This document shows positions 8,888 through 17,156 of a stretch of DNA of 64,000 nt, piece by piece. Under the pieces are notes generated by a model. It ran no database searches. It was not told the DNA's origin and worked only from the letters and a program-made list of their open reading frames with translations. A program made the position numbers and the translations under genes. How positions within the stretch are numbered: position 1 is the stretch's first letter; every line of letters begins with the position of its first letter. Location of the stretch: contig JAUNVC010000001.1 of NCBI GenBank assembly GCA_030537875.1, positions 40,637 to 104,636 of the forward strand, read 5' to 3'. Source of the stretch: Tissierellia bacterium. Its GTDB lineage: Bacteria; Bacillota; Clostridia; Tissierellales; Peptoniphilaceae.

Positions 8888-9154
8888 ATGGACAAAGTAA
8901 GAAGCTATGAAATTGCATCTTTGAGTTGTGGGATTTTATCTTTAGTGATAGGGATTATTTTCCCCTATATCTCGTTTCTTGGGCTCATATTAGCCATTGT
9001 AGCCATCGCTCTATCACGAGTTGTCAAACGAAACGAAGAAAGTAGCATGGCCCAAGCCGGTTTTGTCACCGGAGTCATTGGGGTAGTGCTCAATGTTTTG
9101 TCGTTTATGGCATGTGTGGCCTGTGTTGGCCTGATGGGATATATTTTTTCTTAA
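8888..9154 (+). CDS. Small two-helix membrane protein, paralogue of the preceding gene
   Basis: An 88-residue membrane protein with hydrophobic helices at about residues 12-42 and 60-86, a charged loop (VVKRNEESSMAQAG) and a CVACVGLMG tail like the cysteine-rich end of its neighbour. The ribosome binding site GGAGG is well spaced before the ATG. It begins 16 bp after the neighbour and ends 10 bp before an acetyltransferase, so the three probably share a transcript. Function unknown. Confidence 0.62.
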   Translation: MDKVRSYEIASLSCGILSLVIGIIFPYISFLGLILAIVAIALSRVVKRNEESSMAQAGFVTGVIGVVLNVLSFMACVACVGLMGYIFS

Positions 9155-9164
9155 GGAGGTTTTT

Positions 9165-9734
9165 ATGGAGTACAGCTATCGATTGGCAACGTTAGATGAC
9201 GTGGAAGGCGTATATGCTTTACAACAACTCTTTCATGTGTCTACCATTGCAGAAGAGGACAAAAAGGATGGGTTCGTCACGACCCTATTTACGAAGGAAC
9301 AGTTGATTTCTCTCATCACAGAGGAACAGGGAATTTCTCTCGCATTGAAAGGAGATACCATCATTGGCTATGCCATGGCTGCCTCTTGGCACTATTGGTC
9401 CCAATGGCCGTTTTTCCAACATATGATTGAGGAATTGCCCAAGGTTACCATGGACGGAAAAGAAATGACGGTGGATAACTCCTACCAATATGGACCTGTA
9501 TGTGTGGCCAAGGAAGAAAGAGGTCATGGGGTCTTTCAAAGACTCTTTTGGTTTTCTCTCAAGACCATGATCAATCGTTTTCCCTATATGCTCACTTTCG
9601 TCAATCACATCAATCCCAGATCTTACAAAGCCCATGTGGAAAAGGTAGGGCTCTTGGTGTTAAGAGATTTCGAATACAATAACAATACCTATTGGGAGAT
9701 GGGCATTCCCACCAAAGAAGCCCTCCACCACTAG
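9165..9734 (+). CDS. GNAT-family N-acetyltransferase
   Basis: A 189-residue protein that begins YRLATLDDVEGVYALQ, the classic beta1-alpha1 opening of GNAT enzymes. It has VCVAKEERGHGVFQRLF as the acetyl-CoA pyrophosphate loop (a variant of Q/RxxGxG/A) at about residues 111-127. The acceptor is unknown. Its strong AAGGAGG site follows directly on the small membrane protein gene. A terminator follows within ten bases, marking the end of this transcript. Confidence 0.75.
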   Translation: MEYSYRLATLDDVEGVYALQQLFHVSTIAEEDKKDGFVTTLFTKEQLISLITEEQGISLALKGDTIIGYAMAASWHYWSQWPFFQHMIEELPKVTMDGKEMTVDNSYQYGPVCVAKEERGHGVFQRLFWFSLKTMINRFPYMLTFVNHINPRSYKAHVEKVGLLVLRDFEYNNNTYWEMGIPTKEALHH

Positions 9735-9742
9735 AGAAAAAT

Positions 9743-9766
9743 CAATCCCGCAGGGATTGTTTTTTT
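9743..9766 (+). terminator. Rho-independent terminator after the acetyltransferase
   Basis: CAATCCC-GCA-GGGATTG forms a 7-bp stem with a 3-base loop, followed by seven T residues. It closes the transcript that ends at 9734. Confidence 0.85.
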
Positions 9767-9788
9767 GTGTATATCAAGGCGTTTCGCC

Positions 9789-9817
9789 TTTACAAGGTGG
9801 AGACTAGCTTGTATAAT
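9789..9817 (+). promoter_or_regulatory. SigmaA-type promoter for the ABC exporter/hisS transcript
   Basis: TTTACA (9789-9794), 17-bp spacer, TATAAT (9812-9817), 28 bp before the ATPase start. A small palindrome AAGGCG-TTT-CGCCTT (9776-9790) touches the -35 box and could be an operator; that part is speculative. Confidence 0.65.
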
Positions 9818-9845
9818 GTAGGTAGTATATATTAGGGAGGAACCT

Positions 9846-10562
9846 ATGATTCAATTACACAATGTGCATAAGACATTTGGAAACAAAGTGGCGGTAAATC
9901 ATATTGATTTAGAAGTGCGTCCAGGAGAGATATTTGGTTTTTTGGGGCCCAACGGGGCTGGCAAGACAACGACCATTAAAATGATTGTAGGGATGCTTCG
10001 CCCAGACAGTGGCACTGTGGAGGTGGAAGGAATCTCAGTGAAAGACCACCCCCTGGAAGCGAAGAAAAAAATATCTTTTGTACCAGACAATCCAGAAGTT
10101 TATGATATGATGACGGGCTTACAGTATTTGAACTTTTTGTCGGATATCTATGAACTCTCCTCTTCTGTACGAAAAGAAAGAATTGAAAGATACGTATCTG
10201 ATTTTGGTATGGAAGAGGCACTGCGCGATACCATCGGTTCCTATTCCCATGGAATGAAACAAAAGATATGTCTCATTGGTGCGCTTATCCATGAGCCAGA
10301 TGTTTTTATCTTGGATGAACCCATGGTGGGACTTGACCCCAAGAGTTCTTTTCGATTGAAAGAAATCATGAGGGAACGTTGCGACCAAGGAAAGATTGTA
10401 TTTTTCTCTACCCATGTCATGGAAGTGGCAGAAAAACTTTGTGATCGTTTGGCCATCATCAATCAAGGAAATATTATCGCCAGTGGAACCTTGGAAGAAA
10501 TTCAAAAACAGGCACAAGATGAGGGAAGTCTTGAAAAAATCTTTTTGGAGCTTACAGAATGA
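9846..10562 (+). CDS. ABC transporter ATP-binding protein
   Basis: A 238-residue ATPase of the DRA/NatA-like exporter type: Walker A GPNGAGKTT (34-42), a signature degenerated to YSHGMKQK, Walker B VFILDEP and a switch histidine in STHVME. It is the nucleotide-binding partner of the integral membrane protein encoded next, whose start overlaps its stop (ATGA). Substrate unknown; such pairs often export lipids, peptides or drugs. The ribosome binding site GGGAGG precedes the ATG. Confidence 0.88.
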   Translation: MIQLHNVHKTFGNKVAVNHIDLEVRPGEIFGFLGPNGAGKTTTIKMIVGMLRPDSGTVEVEGISVKDHPLEAKKKISFVPDNPEVYDMMTGLQYLNFLSDIYELSSSVRKERIERYVSDFGMEEALRDTIGSYSHGMKQKICLIGALIHEPDVFILDEPMVGLDPKSSFRLKEIMRERCDQGKIVFFSTHVMEVAEKLCDRLAIINQGNIIASGTLEEIQKQAQDEGSLEKIFLELTE

Positions 10563-12271
10563 AAACGATGATTGCATTGATAAGAAAAGATCTCTTACAG
10601 CACTTTGGTACTTTTGTTAATATTAGAGCATCTTTACGAGACAAAAAAAGTAGACAGCGATTGTTTGGATATGCCGTCGGAGCCATCTTAATCATCGTAT
10701 ATTCCTTTTATTTTATAAAAATAATGACATTGAGCTATGCAGAGCTACCTACTGTGGCCCTGCAACGCGGATTCCTATTTTCTGCTTTCATGGTTCATCA
10801 ATTCATGCTTTTGATTTTCTCCATATTGACCATCATTGGTACGTATTATTTCAACGATGATGTGAAAATCATGCTTCGATTGCCCATTGAAACAAGACAG
10901 ATTTTTAAGAGCAAGCTCTTTACGCTTACCTTGGAGAATATGTTTTGGTGGCTCGCCCTCACAGTACCCATGGTGATCCATTTTGGACGGGTGACTGGAC
11001 AGGGGATTGTATTCTATATCTCGGCTGCTCTGGGGAGCATTGCTATCACTGTCATCACGCTTTCCGTTTTGACCCTGATAACGGTTCTCATCATGAGTCT
11101 TATTGTAAAACTACCGGGAGCCAAAAACATTGTTCAATACTTTTCCATATTTGTGGGCTTGGCCATTGGAATTAGCATTCAATTATACGTACAAAAAGGG
11201 CAACGGATGGATGGTGACGAATCCGTCCTCAAATTGGTCGATGCCCTTACAAAACCAGGAGAGTTTTGGTTTCCCCATGCAAAGAAATTGACCGATGGTC
11301 TTTTGGCCGGCGGAGGGGAAATGATTCTTACAGTGGTCTTGTTGGTCATTTTGGCCTACGGGATGATACAGATTACGGCACGATTGGGATCATCCATTTT
11401 CTTACGCTCCTCTCTGCAAGAGGGAAGCCGAAAGAAACACAAGAAAAGAATCATCGGTGAGAAGGACTATCAAAAAAACAAACCTTATATTAGCATTGCA
11501 AAGAAAGAATTGAGGGAAATCTTCAAAACTCCCATTTATTTGTATCAATATATAGCCATGGGTATGCTACTTCCAATCCTTATATTGATGCCCTCCTTAT
11601 CTAAGGGAATAAGAATGGATCAAATACATTTCATGCGTGAAGAATTCATGCTCATTTACGAGACTGCGGATGTACAAGCAAAGCTCTTCATACTATTTGG
11701 GGCCATATTTATAGGCTGGGCATGGGGGCTATTCATTGGAGTTCAGCAACCCAGCTTTACATCCATCACCAGAGAGGGAAAAAGGATTTGGTTACTCCAA
11801 TCTCTTCCCGTAGCTGCAAAAGATCAAGTCAGGGGGAGGGTGCTCACGTCCCTTGTACTACAACTTATCACGGCCTTGCCTCTATTTTTGGTTATTCTCT
11901 TCATGCTAATGCCTCCATGGACCCTTTTGATTGGTTTTCTCTTTGGAATGAGTACTTCTATTTATCTCATGGTTCATTTGGCGCTTTGGATGGATATACG
12001 AAATCCAAAACTTCTATGGTATCAACCCAAAGAAGCCATCAACAAGGGAGGAAAAAGTTTCTTTTATGTATTTGGAATCATGATTTTTGTCGGTGTACAA
12101 ATCTATGCTTTTGTAAAACCGGCATTAGCGTTAGGCTTGATGGAGAAGGGTATATTTATACAAATAGCATTTGCACTATGGATGGTATTGTATTGGGTGT
12201 TCTCCTACGTGATGCAAAACATATGTGCCGATACTTTAGAAAAGAAAATCACAGAATATAGTGCGGAATAG
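10559..12271 (+). CDS. ABC exporter membrane protein
   Basis: A 570-residue polytopic membrane protein with about a dozen hydrophobic stretches: several within residues 35-205, one near 255-280, and clusters in 320-340, 380-410, 440-490 and 510-560. Cytosolic basic segments such as GSRKKHKKRIIGEKDYQK lie between. It resembles the large permease partners of NatA-type ATPases (putative ABC exporter family). It is translationally coupled to the ATPase gene upstream, and hisS follows 12 bp later, presumably on the same mRNA. Substrate cannot be inferred. Confidence 0.8.
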   Translation: MKTMIALIRKDLLQHFGTFVNIRASLRDKKSRQRLFGYAVGAILIIVYSFYFIKIMTLSYAELPTVALQRGFLFSAFMVHQFMLLIFSILTIIGTYYFNDDVKIMLRLPIETRQIFKSKLFTLTLENMFWWLALTVPMVIHFGRVTGQGIVFYISAALGSIAITVITLSVLTLITVLIMSLIVKLPGAKNIVQYFSIFVGLAIGISIQLYVQKGQRMDGDESVLKLVDALTKPGEFWFPHAKKLTDGLLAGGGEMILTVVLLVILAYGMIQITARLGSSIFLRSSLQEGSRKKHKKRIIGEKDYQKNKPYISIAKKELREIFKTPIYLYQYIAMGMLLPILILMPSLSKGIRMDQIHFMREEFMLIYETADVQAKLFILFGAIFIGWAWGLFIGVQQPSFTSITREGKRIWLLQSLPVAAKDQVRGRVLTSLVLQLITALPLFLVILFMLMPPWTLLIGFLFGMSTSIYLMVHLALWMDIRNPKLLWYQPKEAINKGGKSFFYVFGIMIFVGVQIYAFVKPALALGLMEKGIFIQIAFALWMVLYWVFSYVMQNICADTLEKKITEYSAE

Positions 12272-12283
12272 AAAGGAAAAAAG

Positions 12284-13612
12284 ATGGCAAAGACATTTGA
12301 AACAGTAAAGGGAACCTATGACTATCTTCCCGAAGAACAAATCATTCGAGAACATATTAAGGATACTTTAAAGAAAGTATTCGTTACCTATGGATTTCCG
12401 CCGGCGGAAACCCCCATTCTTTGTATGTATGATTTGCTGGCTTCCAAGTATTCGGAAGAAGCGGATATTTTAAATGAGATGTATACATTGAGTGACCAGG
12501 GAAAGCGGGAGTTGGGTTTACGGTATGATTTAACGGTATGCTTTTCCAAGTTGATTAGCTCCAACGCTGGAATCACTCTACCTTTGAAGAGATATGAGAT
12601 TGGAAAAGTATTTCGTGATGGTCCTGTAAAATTGGGTAGAAACAGAGAATTTACCCAATGTGATGTAGATGTGGTGGGCATTTCCTCTCTTCTCCAAGAA
12701 GCGGAATATATGACCTTGACCACAGAGGCCTATCAGGCCTTGGGATTGGATGTGGAAATTCTCTACAACAATAGGAAACTTCTCAGTGGCGTGATACAGT
12801 CGGTTCTTGGAGACATGGAACCAGATGTTTTGAGAAAAGCCATCATGCTCATCGATAAGTTGGCCAAGATGACAGCCGATGAATTGGCCAAAGAATTTGA
12901 GGCCATCGGATATGAAAAGAAGAAATTTACGAAAGTAAGAGACCTTTTATTGCTGGATTTCCATGGGTTGAAGGAGGCACTTAAAGACTATCCATCCAAT
13001 GAGTTAATGGAAGAAGGTCTGAAGGAAGTGGAAGAACTTCAAGCCTATACCAAAGATACGCCGGCGGAAAAGACCATGGTCTTTGCTCCCTACTTGGCGA
13101 GAGGGATTGATATTTACACGGGGACGGTCTGGGAAATTTTCTTAAAGGACAGGAACATGAAAGGTCACGATTTCAATGTGAGCCTCGGTGGTGGTGGTCG
13201 GTATGACCATATCATTACAGAATTTGTAAGCGATGGAAAAGAGTATCCGGCCGTAGGTATGAGTTTTGGACTGGATGTCATCTATGAAGTCTTGAAAATC
13301 AAAGAGGAAGGAAAGCCCCATCCTGCCATTGATCTTTTTGTGATGCCCATAGGCACGGAGAAAGAAGCCTTTGCCTTGGTCAGTGCATTGAGAGAGAAGG
13401 GAGTGCGTGCCGATATTGAAAAAACGGGACGGAGAGTAAAGAAATCCATGAACTACGCCAATAAAGAAAACATTCCCTATGTAGTCGTTCTTGGAGGAGA
13501 TGAAGTGGCCAATGGGGAAATCTCATTGAAACATATGGAAAGTGGAGAAGAATTCAAATATTCCATTCAAGACATAGAAGGAATTGCGGCAAGAATCCTT
13601 GAGACAGAATGA
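12284..13612 (+). CDS. hisS: Histidyl-tRNA synthetase
   Basis: A 442-residue class II aminoacyl-tRNA synthetase that charges tRNA-His. Visible features are the N-terminal GTYDYLPEEQ, motif 2 region YEIGKVFRDGP...REFTQCDVDV, the histidine-binding signature LARGIDIYTG, motif 3 area GGGGRYD and GMSFGLDV, and a C-terminal anticodon-binding alpha/beta domain (residues ~345-442). The length is normal. No T-box leader is seen; the gene lies 12 bp after the ABC permease. The sequence is somewhat divergent (GTVWEIF), but catalytic motifs look intact. Confidence 0.92.
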   Translation: MAKTFETVKGTYDYLPEEQIIREHIKDTLKKVFVTYGFPPAETPILCMYDLLASKYSEEADILNEMYTLSDQGKRELGLRYDLTVCFSKLISSNAGITLPLKRYEIGKVFRDGPVKLGRNREFTQCDVDVVGISSLLQEAEYMTLTTEAYQALGLDVEILYNNRKLLSGVIQSVLGDMEPDVLRKAIMLIDKLAKMTADELAKEFEAIGYEKKKFTKVRDLLLLDFHGLKEALKDYPSNELMEEGLKEVEELQAYTKDTPAEKTMVFAPYLARGIDIYTGTVWEIFLKDRNMKGHDFNVSLGGGGRYDHIITEFVSDGKEYPAVGMSFGLDVIYEVLKIKEEGKPHPAIDLFVMPIGTEKEAFALVSALREKGVRADIEKTGRRVKKSMNYANKENIPYVVVLGGDEVANGEISLKHMESGEEFKYSIQDIEGIAARILETE

Positions 13613-13660
13613 GGAACCCTTGAAACTAAAGAGGATTTCATAGCAGAAAGCCAAAGGATA

Positions 13661-13870
13661 AACCCAGGGGGACAAAAGCCTACCATCTCATCAGCTTTGT
13701 ATAAGAAGAATACAAAGAAAATGTAAAATTTGAAATCACACCGACTCCCGACTCCAATCTCCGTGTCTTTATGGTTTACCGGTCTTTGGAAGAACCGTGG
13801 AGGTGGAAGAGGAAACCATCCAATCCTTTGAGAGCAAGGATTCAACGTGGTGGAATGGGGCGGAAGAGTA
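13661..13870 (+). pseudogene. Decayed 3' remnant of a duplicate of the following lipoprotein gene
   Basis: About 210 bp align base for base with 14322-14533 inside the next gene: shared stretches include CTCATCAGCTTTGT, CACACCGACTCCCGACTCC and the TTTATGG-TTACCGG segment. Relative to the intact copy there is a nonsense codon TAA at 13702-13704 (where the intact gene has GAC), a one-base deletion near 13797 and another near 13848, and no 5' half. It lies directly upstream of the intact gene, so it is a degenerated tandem duplicate. This accounts for almost all of the 304-bp gap after hisS; nothing else is seen there except the ribosome binding site of the next gene. Confidence 0.85.
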
Positions 13871-13916
13871 CGAGAATACGGTTGGAAACCGATGGCAAAA
13901 GGTAAGGAGGAAAAAT

Positions 13917-14549
13917 ATGAAGAAACTTTTATTTATTTGCTTGGCTTTGATGATGCTCCTATCCTTGGGATGCAGATTGGCACCAGGGAGTAGAGAAGTA
14001 GATAAAAAACCAGTGATATATCTCTATACAGAAGAGCCCATGGATGTGGAGGTCAAATTAGACTATGTGGGAGAACTTTTCTGTAGTTATCCAGAGTATC
14101 AAGATGGGTGGAAGGTGGTCGCCCATCCCGACGGAAGGCTTGTGACAGAAGATGGAAAGGAATATTCCTATCTCTTTTGGGAAGGCTTCTCCAACAGGAC
14201 CTATTCCATGGACAAGGGTTTTGTGGTCAAGGGAGAAGATACGGCCGAGTTTTTAGAAGAAACCTTGACAGCCATGGGATTAAACCTACGGGAACGAAAC
14301 GAATGTATCGTGTTTTGGCTCCCCCAAATGGAACAAAACCCCTACAATCTCATCAGCTTTGTTGACGACGAATACAAAGAAGATGCAAAATTGGAAATTA
14401 CACCGACTCCCGACTCCATTCTCCGGGTCTTTATGGTCTACCGGCCTTTGGAAAAGCCGGTGGAGGTGGAAGAGCAAACCATCCAACCCTTTGAGCGAAA
14501 GGGTTTCACCGTGGTAGAATGGGGCGGAAGAGAACAAAGAGAAAGATAA
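13917..14549 (+). CDS. Predicted lipoprotein, unknown function
   Basis: A 210-residue secreted lipoprotein: signal MKKLLFICLALMMLLSLGC with the lipobox cysteine at residue 19. The mature part opens with KPVIYLYTEEP and a beta-rich segment (MDVEVKLDYVGE...DGWKVVAHPDGRL), then EYSYLFWEG, and ends VVEWGG. I recall similar KPVIYLYP-type proteins as uncharacterised in Clostridia but can give no function. ATG 13917 is preferred over the long open frame starting at 13797, because AAGGAGG lies at 13904-13910 and the signal peptide begins here; the upstream part is the pseudogene remnant. It is convergent with a TetR gene. Confidence 0.75.
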   Translation: MKKLLFICLALMMLLSLGCRLAPGSREVDKKPVIYLYTEEPMDVEVKLDYVGELFCSYPEYQDGWKVVAHPDGRLVTEDGKEYSYLFWEGFSNRTYSMDKGFVVKGEDTAEFLEETLTAMGLNLRERNECIVFWLPQMEQNPYNLISFVDDEYKEDAKLEITPTPDSILRVFMVYRPLEKPVEVEEQTIQPFERKGFTVVEWGGREQRER

Positions 14550-14554
14550 ACAAA

Positions 14555-14576
14555 AAAGCGGCGGTAGCGCCGCTTT
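14555..14576. terminator. Bidirectional terminator between convergent genes
   Basis: AAAGCGGCG-GTAG-CGCCGCTTT forms a 9-bp stem. The minus-strand reading is followed by six T residues, so it is strongest for the TetR gene; it overlaps that gene's stop codon. Confidence 0.8.
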
Positions 14577-15144
14577 ATGTGTATAGAGGTTCCATCACTG
14601 CTAAGTAATATCTTGTCAATTCCTCAGGGGATTCTTTACAATCGTTTTCATACCACCATTTCAATAGCTGGAAAAAAGAAAAGGCTGTATGGTGGATGAG
14701 AAAAGCCTCGGGAATATTTTTTTTCTTCCAAGGTTCTCCCTTGGGAAAGGCTTTTTGAATCAGTGTATAAATATCCTGTGCAAAATATTGATAGAGCATA
14801 GGTTCGGCCTCGGGACATAACAATCCTTCGAGGCTCTTTTTATTCTCCTCTAAATGGATGAGAGTATGTAAAATGGTATGACGAATGGTGTCAGGGTTGC
14901 TATCATCATAGGCAGGGTGCCTTTCGGGACTGTCGGTAAAAATGTGATGAAACAGTTGGGAGCCAACCTCTTCCAAAAGGTGATCCTTTGAAGTAAAGTG
15001 AGCATAGAAGGTGGAACGTCCGATATTGGCACGGTCGATGATTTCCTGCACGGTGATTTTATTGTAGGTTTTTTCTGCTAAGAGAGAATGGAATGCATTG
15101 AAAATCGATTCCCTCGTTCTTAAAATTCTGCGATCAAATTTCAT
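14575..15144 (-). CDS. TetR/AcrR-family transcriptional regulator
   Basis: A 189-residue repressor-type protein with the N-terminal TetR helix-turn-helix at residues ~8-55 (TRESIFNAFHSLL, ITVQEIIDRANIGRSTFYAHF, KDHLLEEV). The alpha-helical ligand domain behind it has a C-terminal segment (HHTAFSFFQLLKWWYEN) like TetR_C_33-type regulators. Its ligand and targets are unknown. AGGAGG lies just before the ATG on the minus strand. The 270 bp between it and the divergent small gene at 15415 hold no recognisable motif beyond AT-rich sequence, so autoregulation cannot be shown. Confidence 0.85.
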   Translation of the reverse strand: MKFDRRILRTRESIFNAFHSLLAEKTYNKITVQEIIDRANIGRSTFYAHFTSKDHLLEEVGSQLFHHIFTDSPERHPAYDDSNPDTIRHTILHTLIHLEENKKSLEGLLCPEAEPMLYQYFAQDIYTLIQKAFPKGEPWKKKNIPEAFLIHHTAFSFFQLLKWWYENDCKESPEELTRYYLAVMEPLYT

Positions 15145-15414
15145 AAAACCTCCTTACTACGATTTTGTCTTCAGCGATGCCTAATAAAATGAAGAGACCA
15201 ACAAGTTAATGAACACTATGTATGATTTATACCCCAATGGAAGAAAATTAAACGGTAATTCATGGAAAAACAGGAAGTTTGATATGCGGGGCATCGTCGA
15301 CTCCTTTCTATAAAAAGATTCTATCCCGAAGCCATGAAATAAAAGGGACAGAGAGGGCTATGGGTTTGAAGGAGGAGAGGTGAGGGTATAAATGAGGTGT
15401 TAAGGAGGTATGGT

Positions 15415-15681
15415 ATGAAACTAACATATGTAATCGAGCCAGAAAATCCGGTGACCAGTCCCGAGGAATTTGCCGATGAATTGGTTCTGTGGACTCAAAA
15501 AGAAGGAAAAGAATTGGATATTTTGTCGGTGAAAGATTATCCCCAGGTCCAATGTATAGTGGATGGAAAGTCCTATCTTGCCAAGTTGGAACCGCCAAGA
15601 CCCAATCTCATCAATCTCCCTTCTGCTACCTATTCTATGGGATTTAAATTCATTTACCTATACGACACAACGAAAGAGTAG
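15415..15681 (+). CDS. Small hypothetical protein
   Basis: An 88-residue soluble protein without recognised domain: MKLTYVIEPENPVTSPEEFADELVLW... followed by beta-like stretches around DGKSYLAKLEPP and GFKFIYLYD. ATG 15415 is supported by TAAGGAGG at 15401-15408; the open frame extends 18 bases upstream without another site. It is followed by a terminator, so it appears monocistronic. Confidence 0.55.
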   Translation: MKLTYVIEPENPVTSPEEFADELVLWTQKEGKELDILSVKDYPQVQCIVDGKSYLAKLEPPRPNLINLPSATYSMGFKFIYLYDTTKE

Positions 15682-15686
15682 AAAGG

Positions 15687-15706
15687 AAGCATGGATAACC
15701 ATGCTT
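15687..15706 (+). terminator. Rho-independent terminator
   Basis: AAGCATGG-ATAA-CCATGCTT, an 8-bp perfect stem with a T-rich tail (TTCTTATC). It separates the small gene from the lipoprotein gene. Confidence 0.7.
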
Positions 15707-15753
15707 TTCTTATCTTCTATTCTTCTTTAATATAGCAATGAAAGGAGTGTAGG

Positions 15754-17097
15754 ATGAAAAAAATAGTATATCTACTTATAGTTGCATTTTTATTGACTGG
15801 CTGTGTGTTCCATCCCAAAAACGCAGATGAGAGACAACAAGCCGAGGAAGAAACCAAGCAAGATGGGGAAGATTCCCCTTCTAAGAAGGAATCAGATAAA
15901 AAGAAAGAAGAGAGTAAAGAGGATGAAACCGTGGAACAGGGGGATGACAAAGAAGCCGAGGAGATGGGAGACGATAACTCTCCAACGGAGTCTATGGATG
16001 TTTCGCCAGCAGCTCTGCAAGCATCTTATGAGAAGAATCTGAAACTCATAGGAACCGAGAGAGATCGGGAGGCTTGGAGGGCTTTGGAATCCATCACTCA
16101 AACCGGCTTTTGTCAAGATGAGCTTTTTTCATATTATGATACCCATAGGGATGAAATGAGCACCTTTGGAAAGATTACCATGGCGAGAATATCATATTTT
16201 GAGGAATTATTTTTTTCAGCCAGAGAAATTTCTTCCCAAGATGCCTTTGATGAAGTTTTAAGCCCCATGTGGCTGGATTCCAGTGATAAGATCTATGCCT
16301 TGGAAGATGTGAGTTATCTGGAAGGGGCTCTAAGAGATGTTTTTCGTTCCACCGATGAGCCCATGGACGTATTAGAACGCCAACATCATCCAAAGGCCAT
16401 TGTAAAAAATGTAGTGCAAAATAGAGAGGTCCTCACCCGTATATATTCAGGACATTTTATAGATGAAAAGAGGGAAGATGGTATCGGCATCCTCTTTGAC
16501 CCCGAAGAACAATCCCACCATACCATCCTATTGGTACGGAGTAAAGATGCATCCATTGTGGATGAAAAGGAACTGACTTTGAGTGGCCACACCATACTTA
16601 AGGGTGAATTCTTAGGGAATGGAAGGGAGCAGATATTGATATGTTCCAACGCCATGGATGGAGAGATTACGGACTATACCTTATTGACCTTTGATGGCGG
16701 AAAGATAAAAGAAAAAACTTGGACACAAAAAGAACCGCTCCTCACCTTGGAACTTGTCGAGGGCTTTAAGATGAAAGCAGCCGCTGGGGAGGAGGAGATG
16801 GAGATTTCTGTTGCCGATAGGGAATGGATGAAGGAGCTCTTCTATCACGATGATGGCACGCCGAGAAAGACTTCCTCCTTTGACCAGCATTCCTTTTATG
16901 AATTTTTTAAAGATGGTCATATGTATCTCCAGGTGGCCATTGACAGGTTTGTGGTATGTGAAGATCCGGAGGTAAGCAATATGAACTTTGGGCCTGAGAA
17001 TCTTCTTCGATTCAACTTCTTCTACAAAATCACAGAAGACGGAATGGAATATCTCGGAAACAATATCCACCCACGGACCAAGTTCGTGAGAGAATAA
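15754..17097 (+). CDS. Large predicted lipoprotein with acidic linker, unknown function
   Basis: A 447-residue protein with signal MKKIVYLLIVAFLLTGC (lipobox Cys17). It is followed by a ~75-residue low-complexity Glu/Lys/Asp linker (residues ~23-95) that probably spans the cell wall. The globular part (~100-447) is rich in charged residues and includes EDPEVSNMNFGPENLLRFNFFYKIT near the end; I do not recognise the family. The ribosome binding site AAAGGAG precedes the ATG. A strong hairpin follows, shared with the converging selenoprotein gene. Confidence 0.65.
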   Translation: MKKIVYLLIVAFLLTGCVFHPKNADERQQAEEETKQDGEDSPSKKESDKKKEESKEDETVEQGDDKEAEEMGDDNSPTESMDVSPAALQASYEKNLKLIGTERDREAWRALESITQTGFCQDELFSYYDTHRDEMSTFGKITMARISYFEELFFSAREISSQDAFDEVLSPMWLDSSDKIYALEDVSYLEGALRDVFRSTDEPMDVLERQHHPKAIVKNVVQNREVLTRIYSGHFIDEKREDGIGILFDPEEQSHHTILLVRSKDASIVDEKELTLSGHTILKGEFLGNGREQILICSNAMDGEITDYTLLTFDGGKIKEKTWTQKEPLLTLELVEGFKMKAAAGEEEMEISVADREWMKELFYHDDGTPRKTSSFDQHSFYEFFKDGHMYLQVAIDRFVVCEDPEVSNMNFGPENLLRFNFFYKITEDGMEYLGNNIHPRTKFVRE

Positions 17098-17109
17098 TTT
17101 GGAATGAAA

Positions 17110-17142
17110 ATACCCCGACCATTGAGAGGTCGGGGTATTTTT
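17110..17142. terminator. Bidirectional terminator between the lipoprotein and tlpA genes
   Basis: ATACCCCGACC-ATTGAGA-GGTCGGGGTAT, an 11-bp perfect stem with T-runs on both strands (TTTTT on +, TTTT on -), placed between convergent genes. Confidence 0.9.
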
Positions 17143-17156
17143 GTACCTTGAAAATT

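Noticed and set aside
12272-12283. T-box or other leader control of hisS (and of serS at 52318)
   Set aside because: Both synthetase genes follow the preceding gene by 12 bp or less, leaving no room for a leader RNA.
13797-13916. N-terminal extension of the lipoprotein gene
   Set aside because: This stretch aligns with the 3' end of the same gene (duplicate remnant); the true start has AAGGAGG and a signal peptide.
15308-15598. 96-codon minus-strand frame overlapping the small gene at 15415
   Set aside because: It lacks a ribosome binding site, while the plus-strand gene has a strong one and its own terminator.
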